Shown here: piece by piece, positions 11,870 through 23,429 of the stretch
How positions within the stretch are numbered: position 1 is the first letter of the stretch
Layout: each line of letters opens with the position of its first letter
From: Isoetes taiwanensis
Taxonomy: Eukaryota > Streptophyta > Lycopodiopsida > Isoetales > Isoetaceae
Direction: 5' to 3'
Assembly (NCBI GenBank): GCA_021234155.1
Contig: JAJEKV010000680.1
Coordinates: 1-64,000 of the forward strand
Length of the DNA: 64,000 bases
The notes under the pieces: model-generated
The model's database searches: none
Told to the model about the DNA's origin: nothing
Seen by the model: the letters and a program-made list of their open reading frames with translations, nothing else
Position numbers and translations under genes: made by a program

Positions 11870-12835
11870 TCATTCCAATTGTTGTGAATGACTTTCTACT
11901 TCTTCCTTTGATTTACCACTCTTCTTGGGAAGCAACGCTTGGTTAATATTTGGTAAAACTCCACCAGATGCAATCACTACACTACCAAGCAACTTAACGA
12001 GCTCCTCATCATTTCTTATAGCTAGTTGAATATGTCTGGGAAGAATTCGAGTCTTCTTGTGATCACGAGCTGCATTTCCTGCTAGTTCTAACACCTGCAT
12101 TTTAAAGGGGGGGAATGAGTGTGAGAGAGAGTATTCAATGTGCAAATAAATAGAAAACAAGACAAAGAGAAGAAGAAGAAAAAGATCAAGCAAATTTCAG
12201 GTCAGATTGGATAACGTAAATGCAACTTAGGTTGCATTCTGCCATATCCGCCAATGGCATCGCGCCATCTGGCAAAGGTTCTTTTCCAGAACTACTCCTA
12301 ATCTTACAGCGGCAGCTGTTCTTGAACTTACTCAACGTTCTTGAAAATTTACCTTCGATTCTCACCATTTACCTCTTATTCTGGCGTTTCTACCCCTGAT
12401 TCTGGAGATTTTACCTCTGATTCCGGAGCTCCAAGGTGCAGAATGCAACCCAAGTTGCATCCACGTTATAAGAATGGCAGTTTACTGGCGTCGGCAGGGA
12501 TTCCTCCCTGGGAATCGGCAGTAAACTGCCATTCTTATATACAAGAATTCAAACAAAATTGCCAAAATAAAACCCTAGGAAAAGATTGCACAAAAGAAAA
12601 CGGAAAACCCTTTTTTTTTTGGTAATTCTCCCCGTTAGGTTACCTCGGCAGCAAGGTATTCAAGAACGGCAGCCATGTAAACGGGAGCTCCGGCGCCGAC
12701 ACGGTCTGCATATTTGCCGGCCTTGAGAAATCGAGCGATTCTTCCCACAGGAAATTGAAGGCCAGCTTTTTTCGATCGGGAAACGGATTGGGATTTAGGC
12801 TTACCGCGACCTCCAGATGCGCCTGTAGTGCTCAT
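11870..12835 (-). CDS. HTA: Histone H2A (H2A.X-like), two exons
   Basis: Exon 1 is 12644-12835 (64 codons from ATG) and exon 2 is 11870-12094 (74 codons plus stop). A GT-AG phase-0 intron of 549 bp splits AAE from VLELAGN. The product is 138 aa, normal for plant H2A. Visible landmarks are the basic N-terminus, [17 protein letters not shown], the acidic-patch region, [11 protein letters not shown] with [14 protein letters not shown], and the docking domain [15 protein letters not shown]. The N-terminus resembles plant H2A.X more than canonical H2A. The C-terminus holds an SQ dipeptide (SHSQQLE) but not the usual terminal SQ-acidic-hydrophobic motif, so the subtype is uncertain. No frame damage is seen, so it is probably functional. 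It packages DNA in the nucleosome as an H2A-H2B dimer. Confidence 0.95.
12210..12469. mobile_element. Foldback MITE in the H2A intron
   Basis: About 32-bp arms at 12210-12241 and 12438-12469 pair with only a few mismatches (ATAACGT, then ATGCAACTT, then GGTTGCATTCTGC). The interior repeats the phrase TCTACCCCTGATTCTGGAG in variants. A related copy is at 15378-15597. Confidence 0.6.
12467..12539. repeat. Strong hairpin, 21-bp perfect arms
   Basis: Arms 12467-12487 and 12519-12539 contain AAGAATGGCAGTTTACTG and its reverse complement. The loop itself contains a smaller CAGGGATTCCTCCCTG stem. It lies within the H2A intron, next to the foldback element. Confidence 0.8.
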
Positions 12836-12964
12836 CCTGCTTAGAAAAATTATCTGCGCTCTGTTGTGCTGTAAATCCGTCAAATTGAGCTTCTGTAAAT
12901 GAGCTCTAAAAATAGAGCGGTAAAAAGGCTGGCTTGCTTGCCTGTTTGGATGCACGGTCTAATT

Positions 12965-12995
12965 TATCACATCCAATGGCGCACATATAGCCTAG
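12965..12995 (-). promoter_or_regulatory. HTA: Possible H2A core promoter (CCAAT and TATA-like boxes)
   Basis: On the minus strand GGCTATATG (TATA-like) lies about 150 nt upstream of the ATG, beside an ATTGG (inverted CCAAT). Plausible spacing, but motif-only evidence. Confidence 0.3.
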
Positions 12996-12999
12996 CCTC

Positions 13000-14545
13000 T
13001 GCAACGTTATGACAAAAAAGGTAAAAGTCAAATAAATATGTTTAGCGTTGTGTTTTTTTGCTTAATTTATTCATATGCCCATGGGAAAGCACCCTTAGCG
13101 TTGTGTTCTTTGCTTAATTTATTCATATGGCTTCTGAACGGAAGCACAAGGTTAGCAATTTCGATATCGTGGATGAGTCTGCAAGATCTGGAAAGATGAA
13201 GGCTTTACTGGGTTCAAAGACTTGAAAGACTTTACTGGGTGATATAGCCCTAGCAGAACCAGTGTGTTGAAGGCAGCAATAGGGGAGGATGGAATAGTAT
13301 CTTGACATGAAATGCATTCGTCAGCACTAAGGCAGTTAATGTTCTATATCTGAACTTATGACAAAAAGATATGCCATGTAACTTATGTTCTTCAAGTGCA
13401 AGACCCTCAACCGATTGGCACATTCAGATGATGCATTCGTATTTCGATCACCTCTGATGGAGAACACTTTGGTTCCTGAACGGGATAACTTGAAACGTTT
13501 TCCTTGAGCATGCCTTCTGTGTTGGCAGTGCACCTCTAGTTTGTTCATCAGCACTATAACAAACTCCATACAAGCACCACTTGATCCATGCATGTTTCCC
13601 TAGAAATTAAAAAACTGAGTAAAGCAGAATGGTTGCTTTGCCTTTGACAGGCTACAAGTTTCTAGAACGCCTGCCAAAAAGAGTTCAAATTACACTTAGA
13701 ACAGTGTACTTCTCTTGATGTTATTGGTCCATTCATACTTCATATGATTTGAAGGGCAAAATGGCAAAACAATTTTACCTCAGCTGATCTTTTGTGGATT
13801 GAAAGTTTTTCTCCTCCATCTTACAGTGATAGTCCTAAAAGTATAAATATATTAGCATTGCAGAAAGACGTGATCCTTGTAGCTCTGCGGGCTCTTCATC
13901 CAACCTACATTAAATTGCTATGCTTCATAGGTTCAGGTTTAAATTGCAGATGATCCTTTCAGGGATATAACATCTTGGAAGTGGAGTCCACCAGAATGGT
14001 TGTTCGCATAGATGCTCCAAACATCAGAATGTCCATGTGATAAAACAATCTGTACGCAGGCACTTTTTGTGAGACCAGTGAACGTGCTTGCAAAGAAGGC
14101 AAATATTTGTTTTCTACCTTTCATTTGATGGAAGAGAATCGAGTTGCATATGGCTTCAAGAATCTGTTGGGTTCGTTGTGAAAGGTGACAGAGAGCTGCG
14201 AAATTGTGTTAAATGCTAGATCATTTAAAAGAAACGGAAGCAAGATTTACGTTACCTGCAGTCGCCATGAAAGGGTCCGTAAATGCAAAGGAGGGATAGA
14301 AGATGTCTCAGATCCTGGCCGTTGGATTTAGCACGATTATTAGCCATAATCGACATCCAAGGGGAATGGCTTATTGATACAAGAAACTTATCGCGGCGGC
14401 CGCGAACGTTTCTCTTCTCCAATGCGTCTATACATGCTAGAACATGCAGAATTTGAACCTGTATTTTTTTGTCTTGTGTTCAGTGCCCGCACGATAGAAG
14501 AATATTGACCATAACGACTCGTTAACCCCCCAAAACCCCTCATTT
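13000..14545. other. Intergenic, no recognisable gene
   Basis: Two minus-strand frames (13336-13593 and 13939-14124) are open for 60-85 codons but match nothing I know and have no convincing splice partners. The phrase ATCCAAGGGGAATGGCTTAT near 14355 recurs at 17529. Confidence 0.4.
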
Positions 14546-14820
14546 TCTCATGTCATTTCATTTCTCTTCGCAACTGCCTTTTTTTCCCTTCCATTTTCCT
14601 CGTGTCCTCACCCTTTCCCTATTCCCTCTTCTTGGTGTCTTCTTTCCCTCCTTTTCTTTTCTTTTCCCTTATATTTTCCTATGGCTTTTCCTTCTTTTCC
14701 CCCCTTTCCCTCTTTCCCTTTTCCCTGCGCCTTTTGCCCTTCACTTTTCCACTTTCCTCCTCCCTTTTCCTTTTCCTTTTCCTTTTCCTTTTCCTTTTCC
14801 TTTTCCTTTTCCCTTTCCCC
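14545..14820 (+). repeat. Pyrimidine-only tract ending in a (TTTTCC)n array
   Basis: About 270 bp almost free of purines on the plus strand. 14764-14812 is a near-perfect hexanucleotide (TTTTCC)8. Such tracts can form triplexes. The apparent Phe/Pro/Leu-rich frames are artefacts of composition. Confidence 0.85.
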
Positions 14821-15377
14821 TTAAGAGGTCAAAGCATGATCAATCATGGTGGTGGGAAGTCGTGCTATAAATCTCGACATTTGGATGCATTTCGGATGAT
14901 CTCAACCGGCGTCTAAATTAGGGTTTGATATAATTCTGGTAGTGCAAAATGCAACATGGTATAATTCCATAGAAATTGCCCACCTTCGGTGGGCAGTCCG
15001 CGGGCATAGCTTAATATTGTACCTGTGAATGATAGGCCCATGGCAATATGAATACTATGCATTAGCTACACTCTCGTAATTCGTGTAGATTGTAACTTGT
15101 GTTGCCAATGGGATCTGAAAGCCCCGCCAAGTTTTTGGTCCACTCAACCTTGGCCCACTCATAATGTGTGCAGGTTGTATTTGTGTAGCCAATGGAATTT
15201 GAACCCCATTAAGGTTTAGAATTACCATATAAGATACTTACCTACGTGTGCATATTTGCAGCTTTATTGACGTGAATATGGGATTGACATTGAACATTCA
15301 ACCTCTATATCATTTTTTATCTTTTAACCAAACGATATAGGTATGCATTGGAGAGCTTTACCATATCGTAAAGGCAG

Positions 15378-15597
15378 GTTAGATGCAATCCAAGCCACGG
15401 AGCCAACCACGACGTGCCACGTGGCAATGTTTCTTTTAAAGAATGTTGCCTAAAATTTTGAACGGGCAAAACTTGGCTCTCTGTTTTTTTACTCAACGGA
15501 TCGAAGTTTTACCCGCGATTCGGCAGCTTTCTACCCCCGATTCTACTTGTTTTACTTGCAATTACGATGTTTCTACCCACTGGATTGCATCTAACCA
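15378..15597. mobile_element. Second copy of the H2A-intron MITE family
   Basis: Terminal inverted arms GGTTAGATGCAATCCA at 15378-15393 and 15582-15597 are perfect. The interior repeats TTTCTACCCCCGATTCTAC-like phrases, as in 12210-12469. No coding capacity. Confidence 0.55.
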
Positions 15598-15599
15598 CC

Positions 15600-17594
15600 T
15601 TCACGTTATGCCAAAGACCTTTTTTTGCATTTACGGGTCATCAAGCATGCTTTCCGGCCAAAAATGCAAGCAAAAGGTCTTTCCCTTATACAATGTGGTC
15701 AAGTGTTTCAACTACTTATTTTCCATTATATTGCTACTTGCAAAACATGGGAGGGTTATTTTGATAGAGCACATATATGTTTAAGACTCAAAATATACCA
15801 CCTCTATTGTTTATTAGTGACATTAAGACCTAAGCAATAAAATTTAATAATCCCCTTAAAAAATATAGTGATAATGTCTCACCGGTTTGCAAAGCTAGGG
15901 GTTTCGACATGACCGGCATTTGTGGCGGCAAGAATAAACACGATTTTCGGTAACCAATTCCAAAGTCGGATAACCTGGATCGCAGATCTTTATGGTCGCT
16001 TTGGGCAAAGATATAGAAATCCAAAGGCTCCAACTATAGCTCGCTCTGCTTCTGCAGTAAATACCATGGCATGTTGATCCGAAGTTCTGCCGGAATGATG
16101 AAAGTGGTAGCATTGGGCCCAAAATTAGCTTAAGAAGAAAGTGAAGGCATATAAGACTAGAAATGTTGTATAATGCCCGCCGCGACCAACCTTGGTCTGC
16201 ATTTAGTACCTCTGCCAAAGATGAAGGCAGCCATGAAGAAAATCCGAAAGCAACCGGATGGGTTTTCTTCCGATTAAATCTACCAATGCAATTGTGAAAA
16301 AGTAACCCGGACTGTGGGCACGTAAGGCAATCAAAGCCTCGAAAGTAATCGCGACCGGCTACTCTATACTGCCTCCCTTAAAGCACTCATGGCTATTACA
16401 GGGTGGAAGCTTGACCTATAGTGTCAAAGACATCTTTTCGGAACAAATTTTGATCAGTAAAATGCAATATCGTAGAAGAACCAAGTGGATGCCCGCCCAT
16501 GAGCTGAATTCCATGTTTCCTTGCAAATTTCAGCCTAAATAACCCATATTGTTCTTTTTCAGCCTCTTTGTCGAGGTTTTCGGTTGCAGAACTACGGCCA
16601 TGACCCCCGCCATGCGGCGGTGGGTTTTCAGATATTGCCTTCAACCAGCAGTGTATCCGGTCTGTTTGTGCATCCTCATTTCGCCCCAACCATGAAAATA
16701 ATTCTCCACGCAAAGTCACCTGTGGAGCAAAGGGGATTTAACGGATTTTTCGCAAAAGTTGGTCTTGGAAATTCGTTCTTAAAAGCCGTGAGAAACAATA
16801 ATCGAGATGGTTGTGGCGACTAGAATTCCAATTCCTTGCATGGCAAACACAAGAGCTTGACAAAAGAGCCCCCGGTTTTGGTGTTAGAATATTCTCGACA
16901 TAATAACAAAGAAAGGGGATAATCTCCCCGATTCCCTAATATAAGTAAAGGGGATCAACCCGGGTTCAAAGCTGGAAGATGAAGAAACCCCAAAACATCC
17001 GGAAAGACTTGGATTTTGGTGCCGACGGGAAGCAAAAAACGCATTTAAATGGAGCTTTTCGAAAGTGCTCGCCTTCACTCCATCCGCCATAGCCGAAGCT
17101 TCACAAACCAAGGAGCCGTGAATAAATTGCAGAGGCTTATAAGAATTACCTGTAATAGCTTGAGAATGGGCCATCGGCTAAAAGCCGGAGAGCTAGGAGA
17201 GGCCGGAAGACGGATTTGCCATAGCTGTGAGCAGCAGCAAGAGCAAGAAAGGGATTGCCAATGGCTAAGCAAGCTGCCTCCTCGCTTGCTCTTTTCAGAA
17301 CGACTTCTCCTCCTCAATAAATGCAAGAAGGGGATTGATTGAGGAAGGGGAGTCACATGGCTGTGGCTCCTCCTCAATAAATGCAAGAATGCAAAATTAG
17401 GAAAATGTTCCCTGAAATTTTTTTTTGACAATTGGCACGCATGCAATGGAGCATCATGGAATATTGAAGAATAGAATCAAAGTGAATGACTTATATATGG
17501 TTTGATAGCTCCACACTACTATGATCTAGGATCCAAGGGGAATGGCTTATTGATATAGCTCCACACTACTATGATCTAGGATATTTTCGGCAGT
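15600..17594. other. No supportable gene; short direct repeats
   Basis: Only shadow-like frames. CTCCTCAATAAATGCAAGAA is repeated at about 17307-17329 and 17367-17389. ATAGCTCCACACTACTATGA and the following bases are repeated at about 17505 and 17554, separated by the phrase shared with 14355. Confidence 0.45.
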
Positions 17595-18041
17595 GTGAAT
17601 AGCATAGTTACGGAAAACGAAAACGAAATGAAAACGGCGAGTCATTTTTTGAAAACGGAAAACGAAAACGGCAAAAAAACGGCAAAGTACTCAAAAGATA
17701 CAGAATATGGTCATTTTACAAGAAAATGCTATTAATTTACTCAAAAACAACATAATAAGAACTAAGAACAACTAACATAATTGAAAATGTTTATATATGA
17801 TAGTCGATATTTTATACTCAAAGACCAACAATATGATAAATCAAGGATACAAAAGATTAGGAGATGATCAGCAGATTCATCAATGACAGCAAATTTAGCA
17901 TCTGCTGTAGCAGACTAACGTGGCTTAAGAAGAGCCTTGACTTTGAGCTATAATATTGGTCTATAATATTTATGCAAGTGCTAAGCTTAAATAAATTGTA
18001 GGTCATAAACTGTTGGAGCAGCTGAGGAGGTAAATATCTTC

Positions 18042-18558
18042 ATGCTTTTTATGTGCTTGTTTTATGTGCGCAGGCATATCGCCTCCATTCGCACAGGTGC
18101 CCACCATCTCCGGATTGAGACAGGTCGATGGATTGGGGAGCCACGTCAGGATAGGGTTTGTCAGTGCTGCCAGACGGGAGCTGTTGAGGATGAGTGTCAC
18201 ACTTTCCAGAGCTGCCCAGCATATGATCAGATTCGGACACGCTATGCTCAGTTGATTAGATTTGATGAGCCGCTACACATGATACTGGGCACGACTTCGG
18301 TGCGCTCACTCGGATCATACATTCAGGAAGTACTGGACTTGAGGGCTCAGATATGCCCCCAGTCAACCGTTTAATTGATGTCAGCAGTCTTATTGCTGCC
18401 ACGGTTTTTCCCTCGAAAACCCTTCGGGGCGGGGGTTTTTTAATCCGGGCAGTAATGTGACTGCTGCGCTTTTTGTATTGGGTCCCATAGGCCGATTGGT
18501 CTCCGTGGACGATAAAAACAATTCTATTCTATTCTATTCTATTCTATTCTATTCTCTT
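18042..18558 (+). mobile_element. 5'-truncated LINE with (ATTCT)n tail
   Basis: The frame to 18374 encodes the C-terminal piece typical of plant/animal L1-like ORF2: HHLRIETGRW, then a Cys-rich CQCC, GAVEDECHTF, CPAYDQIR. The stop is followed by about 140 bp of 3'UTR ending in seven or eight ATTCT units (18515-18556). Everything upstream, including endonuclease and RT, is missing. Nested inside the hAT element. Confidence 0.75.
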
Positions 18559-19069
18559 CGACATTGTTAACACGTGCAAGATGCATATAATATGCAGGCA
18601 AACCACAAAATTATAGATGAGAGGCAACCATTACTGCCAACTTGAACCTGTTCATGGCTGTTTTTTTTAACACGAAGGTCCAAGTGGCCAAGCATTAGCA
18701 ACTTGTACAGGGCATGGTATAGCTAATGTGTATTCTGGGATTGCTGTGGTTTGGAGGATCGCATGGAATGGTCTGCGACCAGCACTTGCTTCAAAATAAT
18801 TTTACTTCTGTAGTCTAATCACGACTTATAGTAGCCTGAGTTCAGAACGAAAGATATGGTTCTGCGCTCATCCTTGAAACTTTGAGCGATCAAGTTGTGG
18901 GTTGGGATCTATATTCCAGGGATCCAACATCCTCAAATTTATGAAGAACTAATTGAATTGAAGCTGATGGACCAGAAATGATTTGTGCATTATCTTTATG
19001 CCCAACATAGACAAAATCTGCCGAAGAAACATAATGGTGAAAATCTGGTCAAGATAACACGAGTCCTCC

Positions 19070-19360
19070 TTCATGAGTGATGAAAAAGCCCACAAGAGGA
19101 AACCTCGTTCACCACATAAACAACTAGGGCTGAATTTTAGGGCCATCTCCGTGAAACTTACTAGAAGGATAAGAAGGGCAGCAAATGAGAAACACAGGCA
19201 CGGGTTTAAATCGTGGAAGCATGTGGGTATAGATCTCAGCACTTCCATTCCCACATCCGCTTATTCTCTTGCTATAACAGATGTGAAGCAGAGGATTTGG
19301 ATCGATTATGATTCTAAGCAGAAGCTTCTGGAAGTTAATGAGTCTATTGTTGCTAAATGA
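19070..19360 (+). pseudogene. Possible captured L-type lectin-domain fragment
   Basis: The frame contains HVGIDLSTSIPTSAYSLAI and RIWIDYDSKQKLLEV, resembling the NHVGIDINS and VWIDYD...LNV strands of legume-lectin domains found in lectin receptor kinases. No start region, kinase or transmembrane part follows, and the first 30 residues are merely basic. If correct, the hAT element has picked up host gene sequence. The resemblance is judged by eye, so the call is tentative. Confidence 0.35.
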
Positions 19361-19727
19361 TAGAAATTCCAGCTGAAATGCACTTCCAGCGAGAAAACTC
19401 ACCTTTTAAGCCAAATATAGCAATCTAAATCCGGAATCCATCCAAGAACAGAGTAGATTTGAGCGCCACCGACTGCTTTTTTTATGTTTGCTTAGGTTTC
19501 ATAAGGTTTACGTTGAAAAAAACTAAGAACAGAGGGGTTTTTGCTGAATGTTGCTGAAAACGGCCGTTTTTTAGCCGTTTTTTTGAGACAAAAACGGATT
19601 TCTTCATCTTTTCAACATGCGCATTTTCGTTGGCGCCGTTTTCCAATTTGAAAACGGCAACTAGAAAAAATCCGTTTTTTTTTAGAAAACGGCCAAAACG
19701 GCCGTTTTCCATAACTATGGTGAATAG

Positions 19728-20485
19728 ACGTGTTTGCAAAGCGAGAGACGTAAATGTTTGCTTACCTCCCTCCCCCTCCCTTTCTGACCTCTAAGCCAAC
19801 CCTGTGTTGCTACGTGTTCCTCATTCTTTCCTGGAATGTTGTTCTTTTTATTACTAACATTTTGGTTTTGACCTACATTTGTTATTGCATTCTTATTCTA
19901 GTCAACTTTCTGTATCATATATTTCAGATCATAGTCATTCATATTTATCACCACAATTATCACCACATCTGTATCACAGAATTATCACCACAGAACACCT
20001 AAATTATCAGCACAATTACATGACAATTTATCTGTATACATTTACAATTACCTCACAATTCATTTGTATACATTCAAATCAGATATATATCAAAGTCTAC
20101 AACAAAAAATTGATTTATTTCCGAAAATGATTCATATCAGAGTTTTACAACAATTGATTTCAAACTTGCCTAACTCAAAAGCTTACAAAAGCCGGGAAAA
20201 AACTACAAGTCTATCTCTATACTTCTTCCATATCACTTCTTCATCATTTGTTTCATAAAGTCATTGAAATCATGTGATGAAATGCTTGGCATCACGATAT
20301 TGCAATTCTGAAAGCTACCACCTGAGATTCCAATCTGCAACTGCATACCTAAAACATGCTAACAATAGGAGATGTTTCTGCCAGGATGTCTAGATCATGA
20401 TTGAGCTGTGCTAAATCTCTATTCAACTCATTTGATTCCCCTGCTGCTAAAATAGGAGACAACTCCACAACAGGAGTTACTACAC
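19728..20485. other. No gene seen
   Basis: AT-rich, with repeated ATTATCACCACA and ATTACATGACAATT phrases (19935-20060). It may be 3' flank of the Crypton-type element that starts at 20490. Confidence 0.45.
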
Positions 20486-20802
20486 TATCATGACGAAGAG
20501 AGCTGTAATACAACATTACCATCAGAAGCCTGAGAGTCATCGATCTTCTTCAACTTGTCCTGAAGCAGCACAGACTTGTAGGTCCTCCTACTACCATTGT
20601 CATCAAAAGATTTCTCCATCAAAGGCATTGCGCACTTTGTTTGCAGGTCCACTGTCTTATCTTACCTGTTAAAATAGTTAACAAATGAATAACAGAACTA
20701 AGAAAAATTTAAAGAATGCCAAAAAGTCGTATTTAATTAAAGTGGGACAAATCTCGAATTTTGGGAATTTCTCGAATTTTTACATTGAATCGTTATTAGA
20801 TC

Positions 20803-21085
20803 AGGGGGAGGGGAAGGGGAAGGGGAGAAGTTGGGGGAGAAGTTGAGAGAAGTAATGGAAGGGGATAAGTTAGAAGAAGGGGAGGGAGGAAGTTCAAAAG
20901 GGGGTGAGAAGAGGGGGCAAGGGGAGGTGAGAGGAGGGGCAAGGGAGGTGAGTTGAAAGGGGGGGAGAAGAGGGGCAAGGGGAGGTAAGAGGAGGGGCAA
21001 GGGGAGGGGAGTTAGGAAAGGGGGTGAGAAGAGGGGCAAGTGGGAAGAGTTGGGGAAGAGGTGAGGGGGGAAGGAGAGAGGGGAA
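20803..21085. repeat. Purine-only G-rich tract
   Basis: About 280 bp of G and A on the plus strand with many GGGG runs (GGGGAAGGGG, GGGGGAGAAG). Strong strand asymmetry, with potential for G-quadruplex or triplex. Pro/Leu-rich minus frames here are artefacts. Confidence 0.85.
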
Positions 21086-21211
21086 AACCAAAATAACTAA
21101 AGGGGAATATATCATCTTGAGATTAAAAATAATAATATTAAAATATAATTAATAATTAATTAAATTAAATATAAAATAATTTAATTAATTTAATAAAAAA
21201 AATATAAACCG

Positions 21212-21240
21212 TTCTCTTCTCGACTAGTGAGTCGAGAATT
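21212..21240. repeat. Solitary TCGA hairpin
   Basis: TCTCGACTAGTGAGTCGAGA is a stem of the same type as those in the 23.4-24.1 kb array. Confidence 0.6.
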
Positions 21241-22780
21241 GAAAAGTATGCCTTCGCTGAGGTTTAAAATCTGACGATCAAATCTTAGCATGCCAAAGAT
21301 CAAGGGAATAAGAGGGCTTCATATCTTTGAAGGGGCGTTTTTACGCCCGGAGAATCCGTGAAAATTAGCTTCAAGGCTACATTCACCTAGTGATCTTGAC
21401 CGCTATGGCTCGCCCATAAAAAGCGATTCAAAAATTCTACAACCAAAATGCCAGAAACAAGCAAGAGAATTCAAACCGGGTTCAAAATCCTAAAACCCAA
21501 ATGGCATAAACAAGCAAGAGATTCAAAATCGAGCAGAAAAATGGGAAAGGAAGAAGAAATTAACCTGTTTTTGAGAATTAGCGGGGTCATCGCCACTATC
21601 GCCAAAGTTGCCGAAAGGAATGTTTGGTCGAGGATTACAAGTTGCCAGAGTAAGGATTGGTGAGAGTAAACATGCCGAAAGGAGTTTGAGAAGAGGAATC
21701 GAGGTTCAATCCGCCGATGGGCGCTCTGCTGCTGGGGATTCGGGGATTCGCTCTGTTCTTCCACATCACCGCTTTATTTGGGCACAAACACAGTATTCTT
21801 GGCTTTGCGAATTCACAGGTCCCCTCTCTCTCCTTACTCAAATGTCTGCAGATTGACTGAAGCTTTCCCGGCCCTGTGTGCACAGCTTGGAAATCCGGCA
21901 TCTAATATGACCAGCAGTCGAGTTGGGGGCCAGAAAACGCCCAAAGGCTTCCATAGATCTTCGCTGTAGGCGACCTCTTGCCATACAGTGCAGGCGCAGG
22001 CGCAGGCCGCCATGGAGTATTATTCAAGCAAAAAGTATTATTCAAGCAAGGAGATGGATGCAGCACTCGCCCCTTTACACTTACTCCAACACGGCAGGAG
22101 CAGATTCAACGGCTATGGCCCCATTAGGCTGGTGCTTCAAACCTTTTTCTCGCAAGCTCCGTCAAATCCGGTTCTTCTCGCAGCTCCGCTTCAACTCTTT
22201 CGCTTCGAGGGGTCTCGCTTCAAATCGATTCTTCTACTAAGAATTGGTTCTTCTCCAAATCAGTGCTCTTCTGCTAAGAGCTAGAAGTTGGCGTCGGGTG
22301 ACGGTAGAGCAGAGCCCCATTCCATCATTCATTAGATACAAGGCAAGGGAAGGGGAAGGGAAGCACTTATTTGGGTCCGGGCAAGATGCATGCACAAGTC
22401 CGGAAGCCGGAAGCACAAGATACAAGCCGGAGGCACTTGCTTATTGCCGGAAAGCCCTGAACAGATCGATGAAGAGATCAAAGGTGTTCCGGCAGCCTTA
22501 AACTCCTTTGTTTAAACTCCTTTGTTCACCTTATTGCCGGAAAGCCTTAAACTTTGATTTCTGTATAGGCCTTTGATCGGAAGGTGTTTTTGCCTTAAAA
22601 CCGCCCACCTAAACAGATCGATGAAGAGAGCTCCCATCAACCATCGTATATCGAGAGATTCAGTGGGTATCTTTGCCAAGATTTGTCAAGGTATGGAGGA
22701 TGCTAACACCGGGAAGCGTAATTAGAGCCACTCGGAAAGAACGGACCCAAAGGTATGTACCAAATTTTAAATTTCAAGTA
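21240..22780. other. Interior of the TIR element, no recognisable gene
   Basis: Overlapping frames of 60-105 codons in several phases, none with a known motif. Captured host sequence cannot be excluded. Confidence 0.4.
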
Positions 22781-22795
22781 TAGGCGGGAAAAAAA

Positions 22796-22899
22796 GGCGG
22801 GGTAAACGTTAATATATTAAAAGGGTAAACATTAATATAAAAAAAAGGCGGGGTAAACATTAATATATTAAAAAGGGTAAACATTAATATAAAAAAAAT
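22796..22899. repeat. Two-copy tandem repeat, 50-bp unit
   Basis: AAGGCGGGGTAAACRTTAAT and ATTAAAARGGGTAAACATTA alternate twice, followed by AT-rich sequence with many TAGAAAATACATA words up to about 23370. Confidence 0.75.
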
Positions 22900-23429
22900 G
22901 CCCCGTTCGAAAATAGGAGAGGGTCCATTTGTTTTCTATACGTATACCTAGAAAATACATAGCATATAGTGTCCATTCCAAGATACATAAGGAGGGTCTA
23001 TTTTTTTAGAAAATACATGGGGTGGTCTATTTTTTCAGAGAAAATATATGGTGTCCATTGGAAAAAAATACATAAGATAAAAAACAATAAACTATAGTGT
23101 GATAAAACAATAAATTAAGATGAGAAAAAAATAATAAACTATGGTGTTTTAGAAACCATATTTTCCATGTTTTAGAACTATGGTGTTTTGGCATTTAGAA
23201 AATACATACTTGTATTTATTAGAAAATATATAGGATAGGATATTGTATTTATTAGAAAACATTGACATACTAAAAAGGGGAAAAGGCCTAGGGTTATTTT
23301 TGGTCTATGTATACATAGAAAATGCAAGGTATGGTGTGCACTTAGAAAATACATAGGATATGGTGCAACTAATAATGATTTGCACTCTATGATATTGGCG
23401 GTAGAAAACTATTTTTGTAGGCAAGGTGT

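Larger units (their letters stand above)
17603..19719. mobile_element. Non-autonomous hAT transposon with 8-bp target-site duplication
   Basis: Begins CATAGTTACGGAAAACG and ends with the complement CGTTTTCCATAACTATG (one mismatch). GTGAATAG at 17595-17602 is repeated at 19720-19727, the 8-bp duplication typical of hAT. Subterminal regions are packed with AAAACGG/CCGTTTT words. No transposase is present in the 2117 bp. Instead it contains a LINE 3' end (18042-18558) and a possible lectin-like fragment (19070-19360). Confidence 0.85.

Noticed and set aside
14550-14916. Two overlapping plus-strand frames of more than 100 codons rich in Phe, Pro and Leu
   Set aside because: They are a by-product of a pyrimidine-only tract and the (TTTTCC)n array; no real protein composition.
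20737-21115. Minus-strand Pro/Leu/Ser-rich frames
   Set aside because: They mirror the G-rich purine tract and have no other support.
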